From contig CADCXA010000025.1 in the NCBI GenBank assembly GCA_902806565.1, positions 1,798,001 through 1,862,000 of the forward strand: a stretch of 64,000 nt of DNA, written 5' to 3'. Position 1 is the stretch's first letter. Every line of letters starts with the position of its first letter. A model generated the notes under the pieces. It had not been told where the DNA came from, did no database searches, and saw only the letters and a list, made by a program, of their open reading frames with translations. A program made the translations under genes and the position numbers. This document shows positions 22,868-33,261 of the stretch, piece after piece. This stretch comes from Hypoxylon rubiginosum (Eukaryota > Ascomycota > Sordariomycetes > Xylariales > Hypoxylaceae).

Positions 22868-25459
22868 ATGTATTCCCCAATGCCCATATACTCAATGAGC
22901 AAGGAGTCGCGGCAGAGAATCGCGAGAGAGCGCGTGTCTCCAACCCCTGAGACCGGTCGCTTTCCTGCAACTACTTCTCCGACCATGCCAGCTCGTTCGC
23001 TCCATCACAGCATTAGCGACCTGCTCGAACCCGCGATCGAGGGCCCGCCGTCGCCCGAGCGCATACGAGCGCTTAGCAATCAGATGAAGCGAGACTCGTC
23101 GAGTGACAAACACCGGAGCGGGCTTACAACATCGTCGGGCTCATCGTCGCGCCTTTCAGCGACATCAGACAGGCCGTCGTGGAATCCGAGCCTGGAAAGT
23201 CTCAGTTTGTCGAGGAATCCATCTCAAAGATCTGTCTCGAGCGGCGTACCATCGCGTGAGCGACCCGACAGCGTGCAGATTTTCGGAAAGGCAATCTTCA
23301 ACCGCAGGGGTAAGATGCGCAGGGAGGGTAGTGACCAGAGCTCTCATAGTTCGCTCGATGCACCCGAGATGCCAATCGACACTGTGTCGACTGCGCTCAA
23401 GGATCAACCTTTCATCCAATCCGTGTTTGCGCGACGGAGGGCATTGAGAGGAGAATCCGCGGCACCGTCGCAAAGGAAGTTGCAGATTTCTGGGCCCTAT
23501 AACTTCCAGCATCTTACGCACACGCCCAAGGATAGCGTGCCTGATCTAGACCGGACGAACCGTATAGAGCTCGCATCAGAATTCTCAAGTATACGGCCAC
23601 GAAGGACCACCGACGCGTCCGTAAACAGCGCCAGCACCCAGCATGACGAGTCACAATTCGCAAGTTTTTCTTCTGAGACATTTTTCCACCAGGAAGACCC
23701 GTCGGCAGGACTAAACGCTATAAGAAACGGGGCGTCGCGACAAAAAGATCTTCCGCCGCCCCCGCCGCCACCCGTACCACCAATGCGGCTGGCAAAGCGC
23801 ACCCTATCACAAGACAAGATCCGCATTCCACCTCCACGCCCTCCGAGATCTCCAACTGATAATGGCTTCAAGTCGCCAATACCGCCACCGCCGAGGACAT
23901 CCAGCCGGGGTTCGCTTCGACGCGACGGGGTCGACTCGCTGCTGATGTCCAATAGAGATCGCCCGTTAACTAGTACTGGCTTCCGAAAACCACAGCCTTT
24001 TTCACCTACTTCGCCAAAGGGTCTACGATCCGCGCCTCCCTCGCATATCTCGCCTGTAGCGGAATCAAAACAAGAAGCAGCCGCGGAATTGGGCAAATTT
24101 GGTCATGCTGTCACTACATCGGACGAGGCTGCGTGGCCCTTGGCTAATAATGTGAAACAATTGCCTGATGTTCCGGAAGAGGACGAGCACCACTCGATTC
24201 ATCGACCGTCCCGCATGAGCGTTGCGAGTAACCATTCTTCCCTTAGAGGCAGTATATCAGTCCCATTACTTCGTCAACTGTCTTTGAAGCAATCGCCACA
24301 AAGACCCCCGAGTAATGCTTCGGACACCCTAGGCAGATTCGACTTCTCTAATATCCAGCGTATACCTCGCGTCGGGTCTCGCGATGACAATCTAGCTGAT
24401 GACGCGTCTTCCATCAACTGGGAAGACGACATTGATTATTGTTACGAGCATGAAGCTGAGGCAAACTGCGACTACGCCTGGGAACGACCGTCAATTGACA
24501 TAGTACGAGAAGACGACGTCGATGAGGATCAAAATCGCGGTGACCAAACCGAAACTATTGTTACCTTTGGCGGCTTTTCACCCATGATGCTGTCTCCCGG
24601 GAGCGCTGATGTTCCCGCGCTAAGTCCAGCAAGTCAGATATCGAACATGACACAGCATGAAGCTGTGACACCAACGAATTTAGCCATCCCGGTGACATCC
24701 AACTTCTCTCTCCCGCGGCGCGACAGTTCAGCCCAGCTCCTCCGCGAGGGTTCTCGAACGCATTCGCCTGAATGCACTTTCAAGGAGTCTCAAGGATTCT
24801 GTCTGTCGCCGTCTCTGCTGATACCGAACGACTACCACCAAGAGATGCTCCAGTACGAGAGGGAAGAGTTGCAGGACAGCGAAGACGACGAGGACTTCCT
24901 CATACAGGGGGCCACGCTCAACGACGACCCCATCATGAAGTTCGGCGGCAGCAAGGGAATCGCGCCGTCCAACGCCCGCTCCAGCGCCTCGACGACGGAC
25001 TCGGCGTTCTCCGAGACGTCCAGCCGCCACAAGTCCACCACCTCGAACTCTACGGCCTACACGCGCTGGACCGGCAGCAGCACGTCCAGCTGGCAGACGA
25101 CGCGCGATTCCGCGCAGCACATTCCACCACACAAACCCGTCGTTGCTGTCGTCGAAGACGGGCGTACTACCAGCGTCGTCGCCTCGCCTACCAAGGTGAT
25201 TGCCTCGCTTCCCAAGTACGACGACGAGGCCGCTTCGCGACAAGACGCCAACCGCGAGAAGCACGCGCGGACGCAGTCGCACGCGGACCTTCTCATGAGG
25301 AATACCTACGACGCGGCGCCCGCCACCGCCGAGACGCGGCCCGCGAAGGAGCCGCTCAGGACTCGGCGGCGGGCTCGGACTACGAGCCGGAGCCACGCGT
25401 CCCCCCAGTTCGCACTCTTCCCTAGCATCGCGCCTACTGCTCCCGGGAACCGTATCTAA
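22868..25459 (+). CDS. CRIB-domain protein, candidate Cdc42/Rac effector scaffold
   Basis: 863 residues in one exon, starting at the first ATG (22868) of an open frame that begins slightly upstream. A CRIB motif is visible near residue 206: ISGPYNFQHLTHTPKD fits the consensus I-S-x-P-x(2,4)-F-x-H-x(2)-H, which binds GTP-loaded Cdc42/Rac. No kinase, PH or other catalytic domain follows. Proline-rich segments such as KDLPPPPPPPVPPM and IRIPPPRPPRSP (about 295-335) are candidate SH3 or profilin ligands. The rest is Ser/Thr-rich low complexity with acidic patches near 520-560 and 680-690. A role in polarity or actin signalling is inferred from the CRIB motif alone. It resembles uncharacterised CRIB proteins of filamentous fungi, not PAK kinases or WASP (no WH1 or VCA region). 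Upstream UTR introns are possible. The next gene (NIPA) is convergent. Confidence 0.85.
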   Translation: MYSPMPIYSMSKESRQRIARERVSPTPETGRFPATTSPTMPARSLHHSISDLLEPAIEGPPSPERIRALSNQMKRDSSSDKHRSGLTTSSGSSSRLSATSDRPSWNPSLESLSLSRNPSQRSVSSGVPSRERPDSVQIFGKAIFNRRGKMRREGSDQSSHSSLDAPEMPIDTVSTALKDQPFIQSVFARRRALRGESAAPSQRKLQISGPYNFQHLTHTPKDSVPDLDRTNRIELASEFSSIRPRRTTDASVNSASTQHDESQFASFSSETFFHQEDPSAGLNAIRNGASRQKDLPPPPPPPVPPMRLAKRTLSQDKIRIPPPRPPRSPTDNGFKSPIPPPPRTSSRGSLRRDGVDSLLMSNRDRPLTSTGFRKPQPFSPTSPKGLRSAPPSHISPVAESKQEAAAELGKFGHAVTTSDEAAWPLANNVKQLPDVPEEDEHHSIHRPSRMSVASNHSSLRGSISVPLLRQLSLKQSPQRPPSNASDTLGRFDFSNIQRIPRVGSRDDNLADDASSINWEDDIDYCYEHEAEANCDYAWERPSIDIVREDDVDEDQNRGDQTETIVTFGGFSPMMLSPGSADVPALSPASQISNMTQHEAVTPTNLAIPVTSNFSLPRRDSSAQLLREGSRTHSPECTFKESQGFCLSPSLLIPNDYHQEMLQYEREELQDSEDDEDFLIQGATLNDDPIMKFGGSKGIAPSNARSSASTTDSAFSETSSRHKSTTSNSTAYTRWTGSSTSSWQTTRDSAQHIPPHKPVVAVVEDGRTTSVVASPTKVIASLPKYDDEAASRQDANREKHARTQSHADLLMRNTYDAAPATAETRPAKEPLRTRRRARTTSRSHASPQFALFPSIAPTAPGNRI

Positions 25460-27056
25460 AGGGGGAAAACCAAACTGGCATACACATACCTACGAAATCC
25501 TTATCCGGTTATTGTATTTTAACCCACTACTTACCTATATATATCCTTTTGGACTCCCACATTCATTCGCCATACTACCTACCTATCAATATCTGTTTTC
25601 ACAATATTTCCTATAAAAATTCTGCTCCATTTCCCCCCGGAACGAAAAGCTTTTTGCGGTTTGGAATATTATAGACTTGCCAGGCGTTCCTCTTACGGCG
25701 CCCTTTTGTTTTTGGATATAGACCTGGGTGCTTGGCTTTTTACCTACGGAGGAGCATATTTTTTATTTTCGAAGCTGTCGTTTCCGCGAAACATTTTTTG
25801 TTATTCCATTAGAGCCGACGACGGGCAACTGAATATTTCCTTTTTTTGTCAAATGTGCGCTTCTTGCGCTGTCCCATCCATTTTTTCTTCCTGTCCTTTC
25901 CACATAGAGAAAAAAAAGCTTGGGTTGAAAAGGCTCAAAAAAGTTCGGTGCGCTTTCGGCTTTCGAAGTATTGATGTTGTTGTTTTTTGGTTTGGGAGAG
26001 ACATTTCTACTTCCAACGGACTATTATTTTTTCTTCTTCTCCCTTCTGCATTTACGATGGGAGGGAGGGGTTATGACGGAAGCACGTTACGTACATACTT
26101 ACGTATGCGAGCGTGGGGGAAATAGGATGGATGGATTTATCGAGATGGAGGGACGGGATGGGATGTATGCATATGGTTGTATATGCTATACGTTATATGT
26201 ATGGTATTCAAAATGTGCCGTTCTGAGGGAGACGACAAAACATGATACCGTTTTGTCTTCTAACCATCGCCTACCAAATCTGCTGTTGCCGCTTACCTTC
26301 TACTTGAGTGCTTATACCGAGATGTATAGGGTGGTAGTCTTGTGCTTTGGGAGGCCGGTGAAGCAAGGTGAGCCAAGGAGGTAGCATATTTTGTCCGGGC
26401 GGTCTTATATAAAGACCCGAAGTTATAGAACTATGTTTCCTGATATGATCGAATGCAAATCCTCGTGCGCGTTGTGACGGACGTATTAGTATCTCTATAC
26501 TTGCTTCTAATATTGAGAAACGGTGTGTCGAACTTGTTGCCATTACTTGTCATAGGAAAGGGGTTGGGAACCAAAATGACGGCGTTATTGGTTGCTCTCC
26601 TTGACGCGGTGTACCTACCTCATTAATGATTTCCTATGCTGATCAGGATATCGCCGTAGGTTGAGCTGCTCCTATCCTTATAGAATACTGAAGGATATTC
26701 CCCGAGTATTTGAAAGGGCTATCTATCTACACGTTGGTCTTTGATGGTAGCATTTAGGCTATTAGTATGTCTGCCTCTAAACAGTTGCTTCAAAGGACAC
26801 AAATAAACCTGAGTAGAAGAAGGGATATCTCAATTAACATATTCAATAAAATTCTATATGGCATTTTAAAAGCTAGCAAGCCTTATTCGAGCTGGCTATA
26901 ATGAACAGTGCTGCGCATCCAGCAGCAACACCGAGGAACAAAGCACTAGAGAACTCCTTTCCAATGCAATGCCACTCCGCTCCACCCAAGGGAGCATTTA
27001 TACTCCAGCACAGTCGTGTCCTTTATACAACACACATACACAGACCGGTATGTTCC
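25460..27056. other. Intergenic between convergent genes
   Basis: 1.6 kb between the 3' ends of the CRIB gene and the NIPA transporter. The left part is T-rich with many poly-T stretches and looks like a long 3' UTR. Open frames up to 154 codons (near 25661-26125) are T-rich and low complexity, with no motif. No gene called. Confidence 0.5.
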
Positions 27057-29125
27057 TCAGGTATTATTCGGCGGATCGGGCGGCGGAGTATCATCGCCAT
27101 GTTGACCCTCCTGCTCTATACCGGCCTCTGGATCTGATGTCCGTCTCCGCTTCTTCCGACTGAAGAACTCCCCTAATGTGCTGCTCAGGCTGCGTGCCCG
27201 TCCTCGGACGCTCTTCTGATCGCTCTGCAAGGGGTCATCCTGGTAAGGAAACTCCCCGTCTCTATCGGACGGGAGAAGTGGCTCGGCCGTTATGCTGGGC
27301 ATGTCTTCGTCTTGTGGGTTGAATAGGCTGGATCTCAGACTCGGCTTCGATCGCCTGATTGACCTCCTTCGGCCGGCCGGGCTGTCTTCGCCGCGTAAAA
27401 GAGCATCAGCTACTACGGCACTGACGGTCCCGGATAGCGGTGAAGGGGAAATAAACGCATTAGAAAAGTGATGGCTGTGTGGCCGAGATTGAGATGGACG
27501 CGGAGTTGTTGGCCGCTCCGGAGACAACGGTGGGATGTTTGGTTGCGGAAGGCTTGTAGTAGATTGGAGAGGTTCTGTTACGGCAACAGATGCTACTGAA
27601 AATATCGTGGGGACACTATCCGCCGACGGTCTCAGTTGAAGGCCTGGGTGAGAAGATTCTTCATCCACGAAATCCTCCCAGGGATTGTTAAGAAGTGGCG
27701 ACGACTCGGATGGAGATTGAACGGACGTCCTAGAAGTTGACGTGTGGGTCAGGGGCTTTCCGTTTGCGAAGCTGACTCGCGAAGCGCGCGACGAACGTCT
27801 CGACGACCGAGCTGAAGCCGGTTGCTGTTGTTGACCTGGCCTGGGCTGGTCGGTTCGGCTAGTGTAGGGGCCGGACGCTTCCTGGTCTCGGAGTCCAATA
27901 GTCTCTTCGATATTTTCGTCGTCTGACAACTGATCCTCATCGTCATGGCGCGGCCGGCCGCTGGTAATTAAGAAGACACCGAAAAAGGTAAGAAGACAAC
28001 CGCCGACGAATTTGGCAGCCTGCTCTGCCGTCGTACGTTCAAAGTCTCGGTATAGAATCGCGCTTCCGACAATTACCGACAGAGTAAATATCACAAATTG
28101 GATGGGTATAACTTGTGTCGAATCGAATCGTTGGAGCGCTTTGTTCACGTATCGGACCTGCATTACGGCCGTCGCGAGCAGAACAACTATGAGGCCATAT
28201 GTCACTGGGGTAGTAAAGGCTCCAAAGAGAGTCGATGAAAGCATCGAGGAGACGCCTTTGGTTGTCAGAGCGGTATATCCACCTGTTTTATACGCAGTTA
28301 GAGTTAAGTTTGCCATGGTGTGGACGTATAAAACTTACCAAATAGTCCAACGAGACCAAGATCTATTAAGATTGTCCGGTTACCATATCTGGGGCTCGCC
28401 CACATCAGAACGATGATGAGAAAGATAGAAACGCCCATGTAGATCTCGAATGCCGTTGTCGTGATGGCATCCCAAACGTCGTGCGGATCTAGCTTAGTTT
28501 CTTCCTGCTTAGCACTCAGGACGACGGTAACAGCACCGGCGACAGCGATAACGACGCCCCAGAAGTCGCGCGTTCGAAAGATCTCGCCGAAGAAGATGGG
28601 CGCAATGACGCAGTTCGATATCAAAGCTACGACGCCCAGCGGAGACACAATCGAAGCTGGCGCGAAGCCGTAAGCTAAAAAGTTGCCCATCTCCCCAACG
28701 GTCATCAGAACCTGGCCTAGCCACCAGGATGGAGATTTCAAATAGGATGAGGTGGTCTTGGAATCGTCGCAAGACCGTCCCGTCAAGTTAGAATCTACCG
28801 ATTGGACCGACTGGGAAAGCGGGTGTGCGCTAGGCGGGTCGTCCGGCTCTTCGCCATTGTCCTGCACCTCACCATCAGATGCCTCCGTCGTTCCGTAGCC
28901 GTTTCGATGACCGTTCTGTGACCTTTTCAGAGCTTCCCTTGCGCGGTCTCGCACCTGGATCCGCTGCCGGTGGAGCTGAATATGCGAGTACCTCTGTACG
29001 TTGAGCGCGAGGGCAATCAAGACATTGCCAGATATTGCCGTCACGATACCGATCAGAGAGCTCCAGTTCCCCAGATTCGAGCCACCCTTGTGGTCGTTGG
29101 CAGTGTCGTCCATGACCCAATCCAT
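27057..29125 (-). CDS. NIPA-type magnesium transporter (DUF803 family)
   Basis: Integral membrane protein proposed to carry Mg2+. Two exons, 29125-28339 and 28282-27057, with a 56-nt phase-1 intron; 670 residues. The first membrane span is LIGIVTAISGNVLIALALN, followed by a hydrophilic loop of about 100 residues seen in fungal members. Then come conserved NIPA blocks: WWLGQVLMTVGEMGNFLAYG, FAPASIVSPLGVVALISN, VIAPIFFGE and WGVVIAVAGAVTVV. Exon 2 has further spans (TTPVTYGLIVVLLATAVMQV, VIPIQFVIFTLSVIVGSAIL, FVGGCLLTFFGVFLI), about nine in all. The last roughly 230 residues are a Ser/Pro/Arg-rich cytosolic tail with no domain I recognise, much longer than in animal NIPA proteins. Cation specificity is inferred from the family. 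Confidence 0.93.
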
Positions 29126-29362
29126 ATTGATATTGCGTCTATCGGTTCGTGCCCAGGCGGGCGGCGAGGGGGTGACGTTACGGCAATAGTGCTATAATAA
29201 GCTGTAGTGGGTTTCTAAATAGTCGTCGTCGACGGCCTAGTGATCCGATTGCGCCAATTACGGCCAGTTTGTCCGTGAGCATCGGTCGCGGGGGGATTCA
29301 TCGGGGTCCTTCGAGACGGGTTCACGAGTAGCTCACGATGGAAATGGAAGTTTTATTAGGCG

Positions 29363-29398
29363 GGTTAGGTTGGTAGGTTGGTAGGTTGGTAGGCAGGT
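29363..29398. repeat. GGTAGGTT octamer repeat
   Basis: About four tandem GGTAGGTT units upstream of the NIPA gene. Confidence 0.85.
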
Positions 29399-29825
29399 CA
29401 TATAGAAACCGAAGACTGATCGGCGCAAATCTGGGGTGGAGATTTCGGCTATCAGAGTCAGAAAGGTAGAAAAGCAGAGTACTATTATAAGTAGTCTCAC
29501 GATTACAACAAGTATATGATGAATGGTTCGGTAAATAAAGTATCGGGTTGTTTCTAGAATATTGCCCAGTACCAGTACCGATCGAGAAGAGAAGAGATCT
29601 AATGCTCGTCAATCTAATCTCGTCCAAAGTTTACCTAAGCTTACAGGCTTATTGTAACAGACGAGACGCGAAAATGGGCCGGTTTGCTAATAGTCGATAT
29701 TGTCTTGGGCTAGCAGGCTAGCAGGCTAGGTGCTAGGTGGGACATCAGGTACTTAACCCAGGATAGCTCGTCTGCCTAAAAATTAGGTACCTACAAAAGA
29801 GCTATGGGCTGTATACGACCACTGG

Positions 29826-29862
29826 AACACAAGGACACAAGTGGACACAAGTGGACACAAGA
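29826..29862. repeat. GGACACAAGT decamer repeat
   Basis: Nearly four tandem copies, ending about 135 bp before the WDR70 start codon, so in its promoter or 5' UTR. Confidence 0.85.
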
Positions 29863-29997
29863 CTTTCCGTCATCATGCAGCCAGCTAAGTCTCTCTAAGC
29901 TCCACTTCAAAATAATTAGTAGGAGCTTGTGTTGCTCCAGCGCAACTTTCTCTTCCACCTTCGAATTCGCTGCCGCACCATATTACTCTCGGCAATC

Positions 29998-31728
29998 ATG
30001 AGTGACGACGAGGATATTCAGGTCGAAGGACCAGCTCTCGCCGAAGACGATCCTATGCGCGCATTCCTACCCACGTCGTTTGGAAAAAAACATAAGGAAG
30101 CCGACATTGCTGCGCAAATCGGCCGGAGTAAAAGAACTGCCCAACCGCCGCCAGTAGGCAAGTCGAAATCCAAGTCTCAGGACTCGGAATCAGACGATGC
30201 AAGCGACAGCGACGACGACTCAGATGAGTCCGAGGAGGAAGACGAATATCCCACTTCTCACGAAATGGTCATCAAAACCCACGACCGCGCCGTCACTTCG
30301 CTTTCGCTAGATCCCGCAGGCAGCCGCCTAATAACAGGTTCTATTGATTGCACAGTCAAGCTCCACGACTTCTCTTCGTTGACCCCGACAACCATACGAG
30401 CCTTTCGGAGCGTCGATCCTTACGAAGCCAAGCAGTCCGCGGCTGGTTCCGAGTCGCACCCTGTTCACCATGTTCAATTCAACCCTCTCGCGGGGAGCGT
30501 CTTCCTCTGCATATCAGCACACCCTCAGGCCAAGATACTTTCTCGGGATGGCGATATAATCACCGAGTTCGTCAAAGGAGACATGTACCTTCGGGACATG
30601 AACAACACGAAGGGGCATATTTCCGAGGTCACAACAGGTACGTGGCATCCCACAGACAAGAACGTGTGTGTTACTGCGGGAACCGACAGCACACTGCGAA
30701 TATGGGATATCAACAACAAGCGCAGCCAAAAGGAAGTGCTGGTCTTCAAGTCAAAAGCCCCTGGAGCTGCGGGCAGGACACGGATGACGGCCGTCGCTTG
30801 GGCCACGCCAGTCCAGGGAGGCAATAACGTACTCGTTTCTGCTGCTCTAGACGGTACCCTTGTGATGTGGGGCGGGAATGGCCCGTTCACGCGACCTGCC
30901 GGAGAGATAAGAGAAGCTCATAAGCCGAATACCTGGACTGGAGGAATAGACATCAGCTCTGATGGACGAATGGTGGTGACAAGAGGCGGCGACAACATGA
31001 TTAAATTGTGGGACACGCGGAAGTTCAAACAGCCTCTTGTCTCCGTTGAACATCCTTCTACATCAGATCACTATCCAACGACGAATATTAAGTACGGGCC
31101 GAATTCTACAAGCATCATCACTGGGTCGGCAACAGGGCACCTTCATATCCTGAATCCAGGCAACCTGCGTCCCGAATACACCACGCCAGTCACGCCCGGA
31201 TCGCCTGTGATCACGGTGGACTGGCACCCGAAGATCAACCAGATTATAACTGGCTCCGCTAATGCGGAAACACATATCTTATATAACCCCACGATGTCTA
31301 CAAGGGGTGCGGTCGACGTCATGTCACGCGCTCCGAAGAGGCGACACGTTGATGACAATCCGGAGTTCACTACCGACATGTCTCTCGGGCTCTCTGGAGA
31401 TTCGATTATTACGCCGGGTGCTCTACCTGGCTCCAAGAAGACGGGTATTACAGCGTCTGGCAAATCGAGGGATCCCAGGAGACCACATGTTCCGCAGCAA
31501 ACACCATTCATGCGGAGCCAGCCTGACGAAAAGCATATTAGTGAGAATATTCCACTGAGCAAAATGTTGCACGAGGATCCTAGAGAAGCGCTTCTAAAGT
31601 ATGCCGATTTGGCAAAGAAGGACCCAATGTTCACAAAGGCTTGGAAGAGCACGCAGCCGGTAACGCAGTATGCCGATGTGAGCGATGAAGAGGATGATGG
31701 TCCAGAAAAGAAGAAAGTCAAGAGATGA
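29998..31728 (+). CDS. WDR70: WD40-repeat protein WDR70 homologue
   Basis: Nuclear WD40 protein. Family members are reported to help CRL4-type ubiquitin ligases and histone H2B ubiquitination at DNA breaks. 576 residues, one exon. Start chosen at MSDDEDIQVEGPALAEDD; the frame is open upstream but lacks an earlier ATG. An acidic Ser/Asp-rich stretch (about 60-85) precedes the propeller. WD blocks include HDRAVTSLSLDPAGSRLITG near 95, then VKGDMYLRDMNNTKGH, GTWHPTDKNVCVTAGTDSTL, DGRMVVTRGGDNMIKLWDTR and a later VDWHPKINQIITGSANAE. The C-terminal DPREALLKYADLAKKDPMF followed by an acidic/Lys tail matches the WDR70-specific tail rather than a generic WD40 protein. Confidence 0.93.
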   Translation: MSDDEDIQVEGPALAEDDPMRAFLPTSFGKKHKEADIAAQIGRSKRTAQPPPVGKSKSKSQDSESDDASDSDDDSDESEEEDEYPTSHEMVIKTHDRAVTSLSLDPAGSRLITGSIDCTVKLHDFSSLTPTTIRAFRSVDPYEAKQSAAGSESHPVHHVQFNPLAGSVFLCISAHPQAKILSRDGDIITEFVKGDMYLRDMNNTKGHISEVTTGTWHPTDKNVCVTAGTDSTLRIWDINNKRSQKEVLVFKSKAPGAAGRTRMTAVAWATPVQGGNNVLVSAALDGTLVMWGGNGPFTRPAGEIREAHKPNTWTGGIDISSDGRMVVTRGGDNMIKLWDTRKFKQPLVSVEHPSTSDHYPTTNIKYGPNSTSIITGSATGHLHILNPGNLRPEYTTPVTPGSPVITVDWHPKINQIITGSANAETHILYNPTMSTRGAVDVMSRAPKRRHVDDNPEFTTDMSLGLSGDSIITPGALPGSKKTGITASGKSRDPRRPHVPQQTPFMRSQPDEKHISENIPLSKMLHEDPREALLKYADLAKKDPMFTKAWKSTQPVTQYADVSDEEDDGPEKKKVKR

Positions 31729-33261
31729 AGAGACTCTGATTAGGAGACCCAAGTACCAAGAAAGTTCAGTGATTAAAAAAAAAAGGGATAGCTTGCGAAA
31801 GCTGTTTTATCCGAAAATCATATCCAAGGTATATCCTTTGAGCAGCACCTATGAGTTTTGGAACCCTTATCCGTAGGGCTGGGTAGGATGATGCTACCTA
31901 TAGGGATAGTGCTTAGTACACAGAACTCGGGGAGAAAGGTAGGCCCATAGATCGGCATGAAGTCTGGCACGTTACAACGATGTATAGATCTTCAATGAAA
32001 AGCAAATGGGGCCAGGGGAACTGTATTAATAGATACAAGTAGGGTCCAGGTACTATCTAGGGCATCTAGTGACCTGCATGTGAGCAGTGCGGAGTCCACA
32101 TATAGATCAAAGCAGTATCTGTTTGATGTGATGTGAACACTAACTACCTAATAAGTAAATTAATAAATCAAAGCAAACAAATCAAAAGTTAAGGATATCA
32201 TTGTCTTGCTTAGTCTAGAATGCAAGTCCTATAATATTTATTATCTACCTAAAGCATATACAGATAATTATATGCATATATGCATCTCTTGAACGAAGCA
32301 ATTGGTAGGTATCAAAGTACGTATAAGATAGTGGTGGAAATGATAGATTAGATATTGGATTAGTCAGAAAGTGCGAGGTTTAAATCGGGTCATTGTTAAA
32401 CCGATTGGCTGGCGTGCTGGCCGGGGTTTGCTTAGCGCATTTTTTCCTCAGGTGACAGGCAAAACGGAGATGGACTTGTTGTGCGGTTGTGCGCCTTTCA
32501 CATCAAACCATCTCTTTCCACGCCATCAATCGCGCATCAAAAAAATCGAGCCGCATCACCCATCCCCGTCTAAATTCATCGATATCCATCCGGAGTCACC
32601 TCCAAATTTTATTTTACGCGATTTTCTCGCGGAAAACCGCCCCTCCCTACCGACTTTTTACGCGCCCTCCACCAACCACTTGCCTTTCCATTGCCTTTTC
32701 CACCCTGTTGGTCCTCCCCCTTAGGTACTCACATTTTCTTCCACCCCCCCCCGCGACCTGCGACCTGCGACCTGTGACCCGCGACTCGCGACCGCGAAGG
32801 CGAAAAGGCACAGAGCTCTTTGACTTACTGTTGCTCCCCACCGCCGTATCTCTCGACCACTCCGGTCGATACCAATCGCGCACCGCGCCCCGGCAACCTC
32901 GCGCATCCCGACCACCTCCGCTATTCCCAACTTTATTTTTCCCTCCCCGTCAATTCCTACTCGGCGCAACACCGCGCTCTGGCATCTAGCCTTGGCCCGC
33001 GACGTCGTCATCATCAACCAACCCACCCCTTCGTTGCACATCTACTGTCAACAATCGGGCCTCCCCTAGCTGTCGCTCTTTAATTACGATTACGTTTCCG
33101 TTTCTACCTTTCGATTCTATTGTACCCTAGTGCCCCGTGTAATATTTCGCTGCTTTCTTCGCTATCGCCGCGCCTCAGATATGAACATCTCATAAAGGGA
33201 TTGGGAGAATAATAATACAACTTGCCGGGTCTCATATCGAGTCGCTCTAGTGTTCGTCAAG
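31729..33261. other. Intergenic and long 5' leader of the SNF2 gene
   Basis: 1.5 kb between two plus-strand genes. 31.75-32.45 kb is AT-rich with nothing recognised. From about 32.5 kb to the SNF2 ATG the plus strand is strongly pyrimidine-rich, as in long fungal 5' UTRs, and contains the GCGACCT repeat at 32753-32797. Open frames here are low complexity. Confidence 0.5.
32753..32797. repeat. Heptamer repeat GCGACCT, about six degenerate copies
   Basis: Three exact GCGACCT units followed by GTGACCC, GCGACTC and GCGACC, about 465 bp upstream of the SNF2 start codon. Confidence 0.85.

Larger units (their letters stand above)
29126..29997. other. Divergent promoter region NIPA / WDR70
   Basis: 870 bp shared by two divergent genes. 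Two short repeats are visible: GGTAGGTT units at 29363-29398 and GGACACAAGT units at 29826-29862, plus repeated GCTAGCAG near 29710-29730. No gene seen. Confidence 0.55.

Noticed and set aside
24728..25425. Long open frames (222 aa minus, 217 aa plus) over the 3' end of the CRIB gene
   Set aside because: Arg-rich shadow frames of a GC-rich coding region; no motif.
25661..26125. 154-codon Phe/Ser-rich frame after the CRIB gene
   Set aside because: Caused by T-rich 3' UTR sequence; low complexity and no initiation or splice context.
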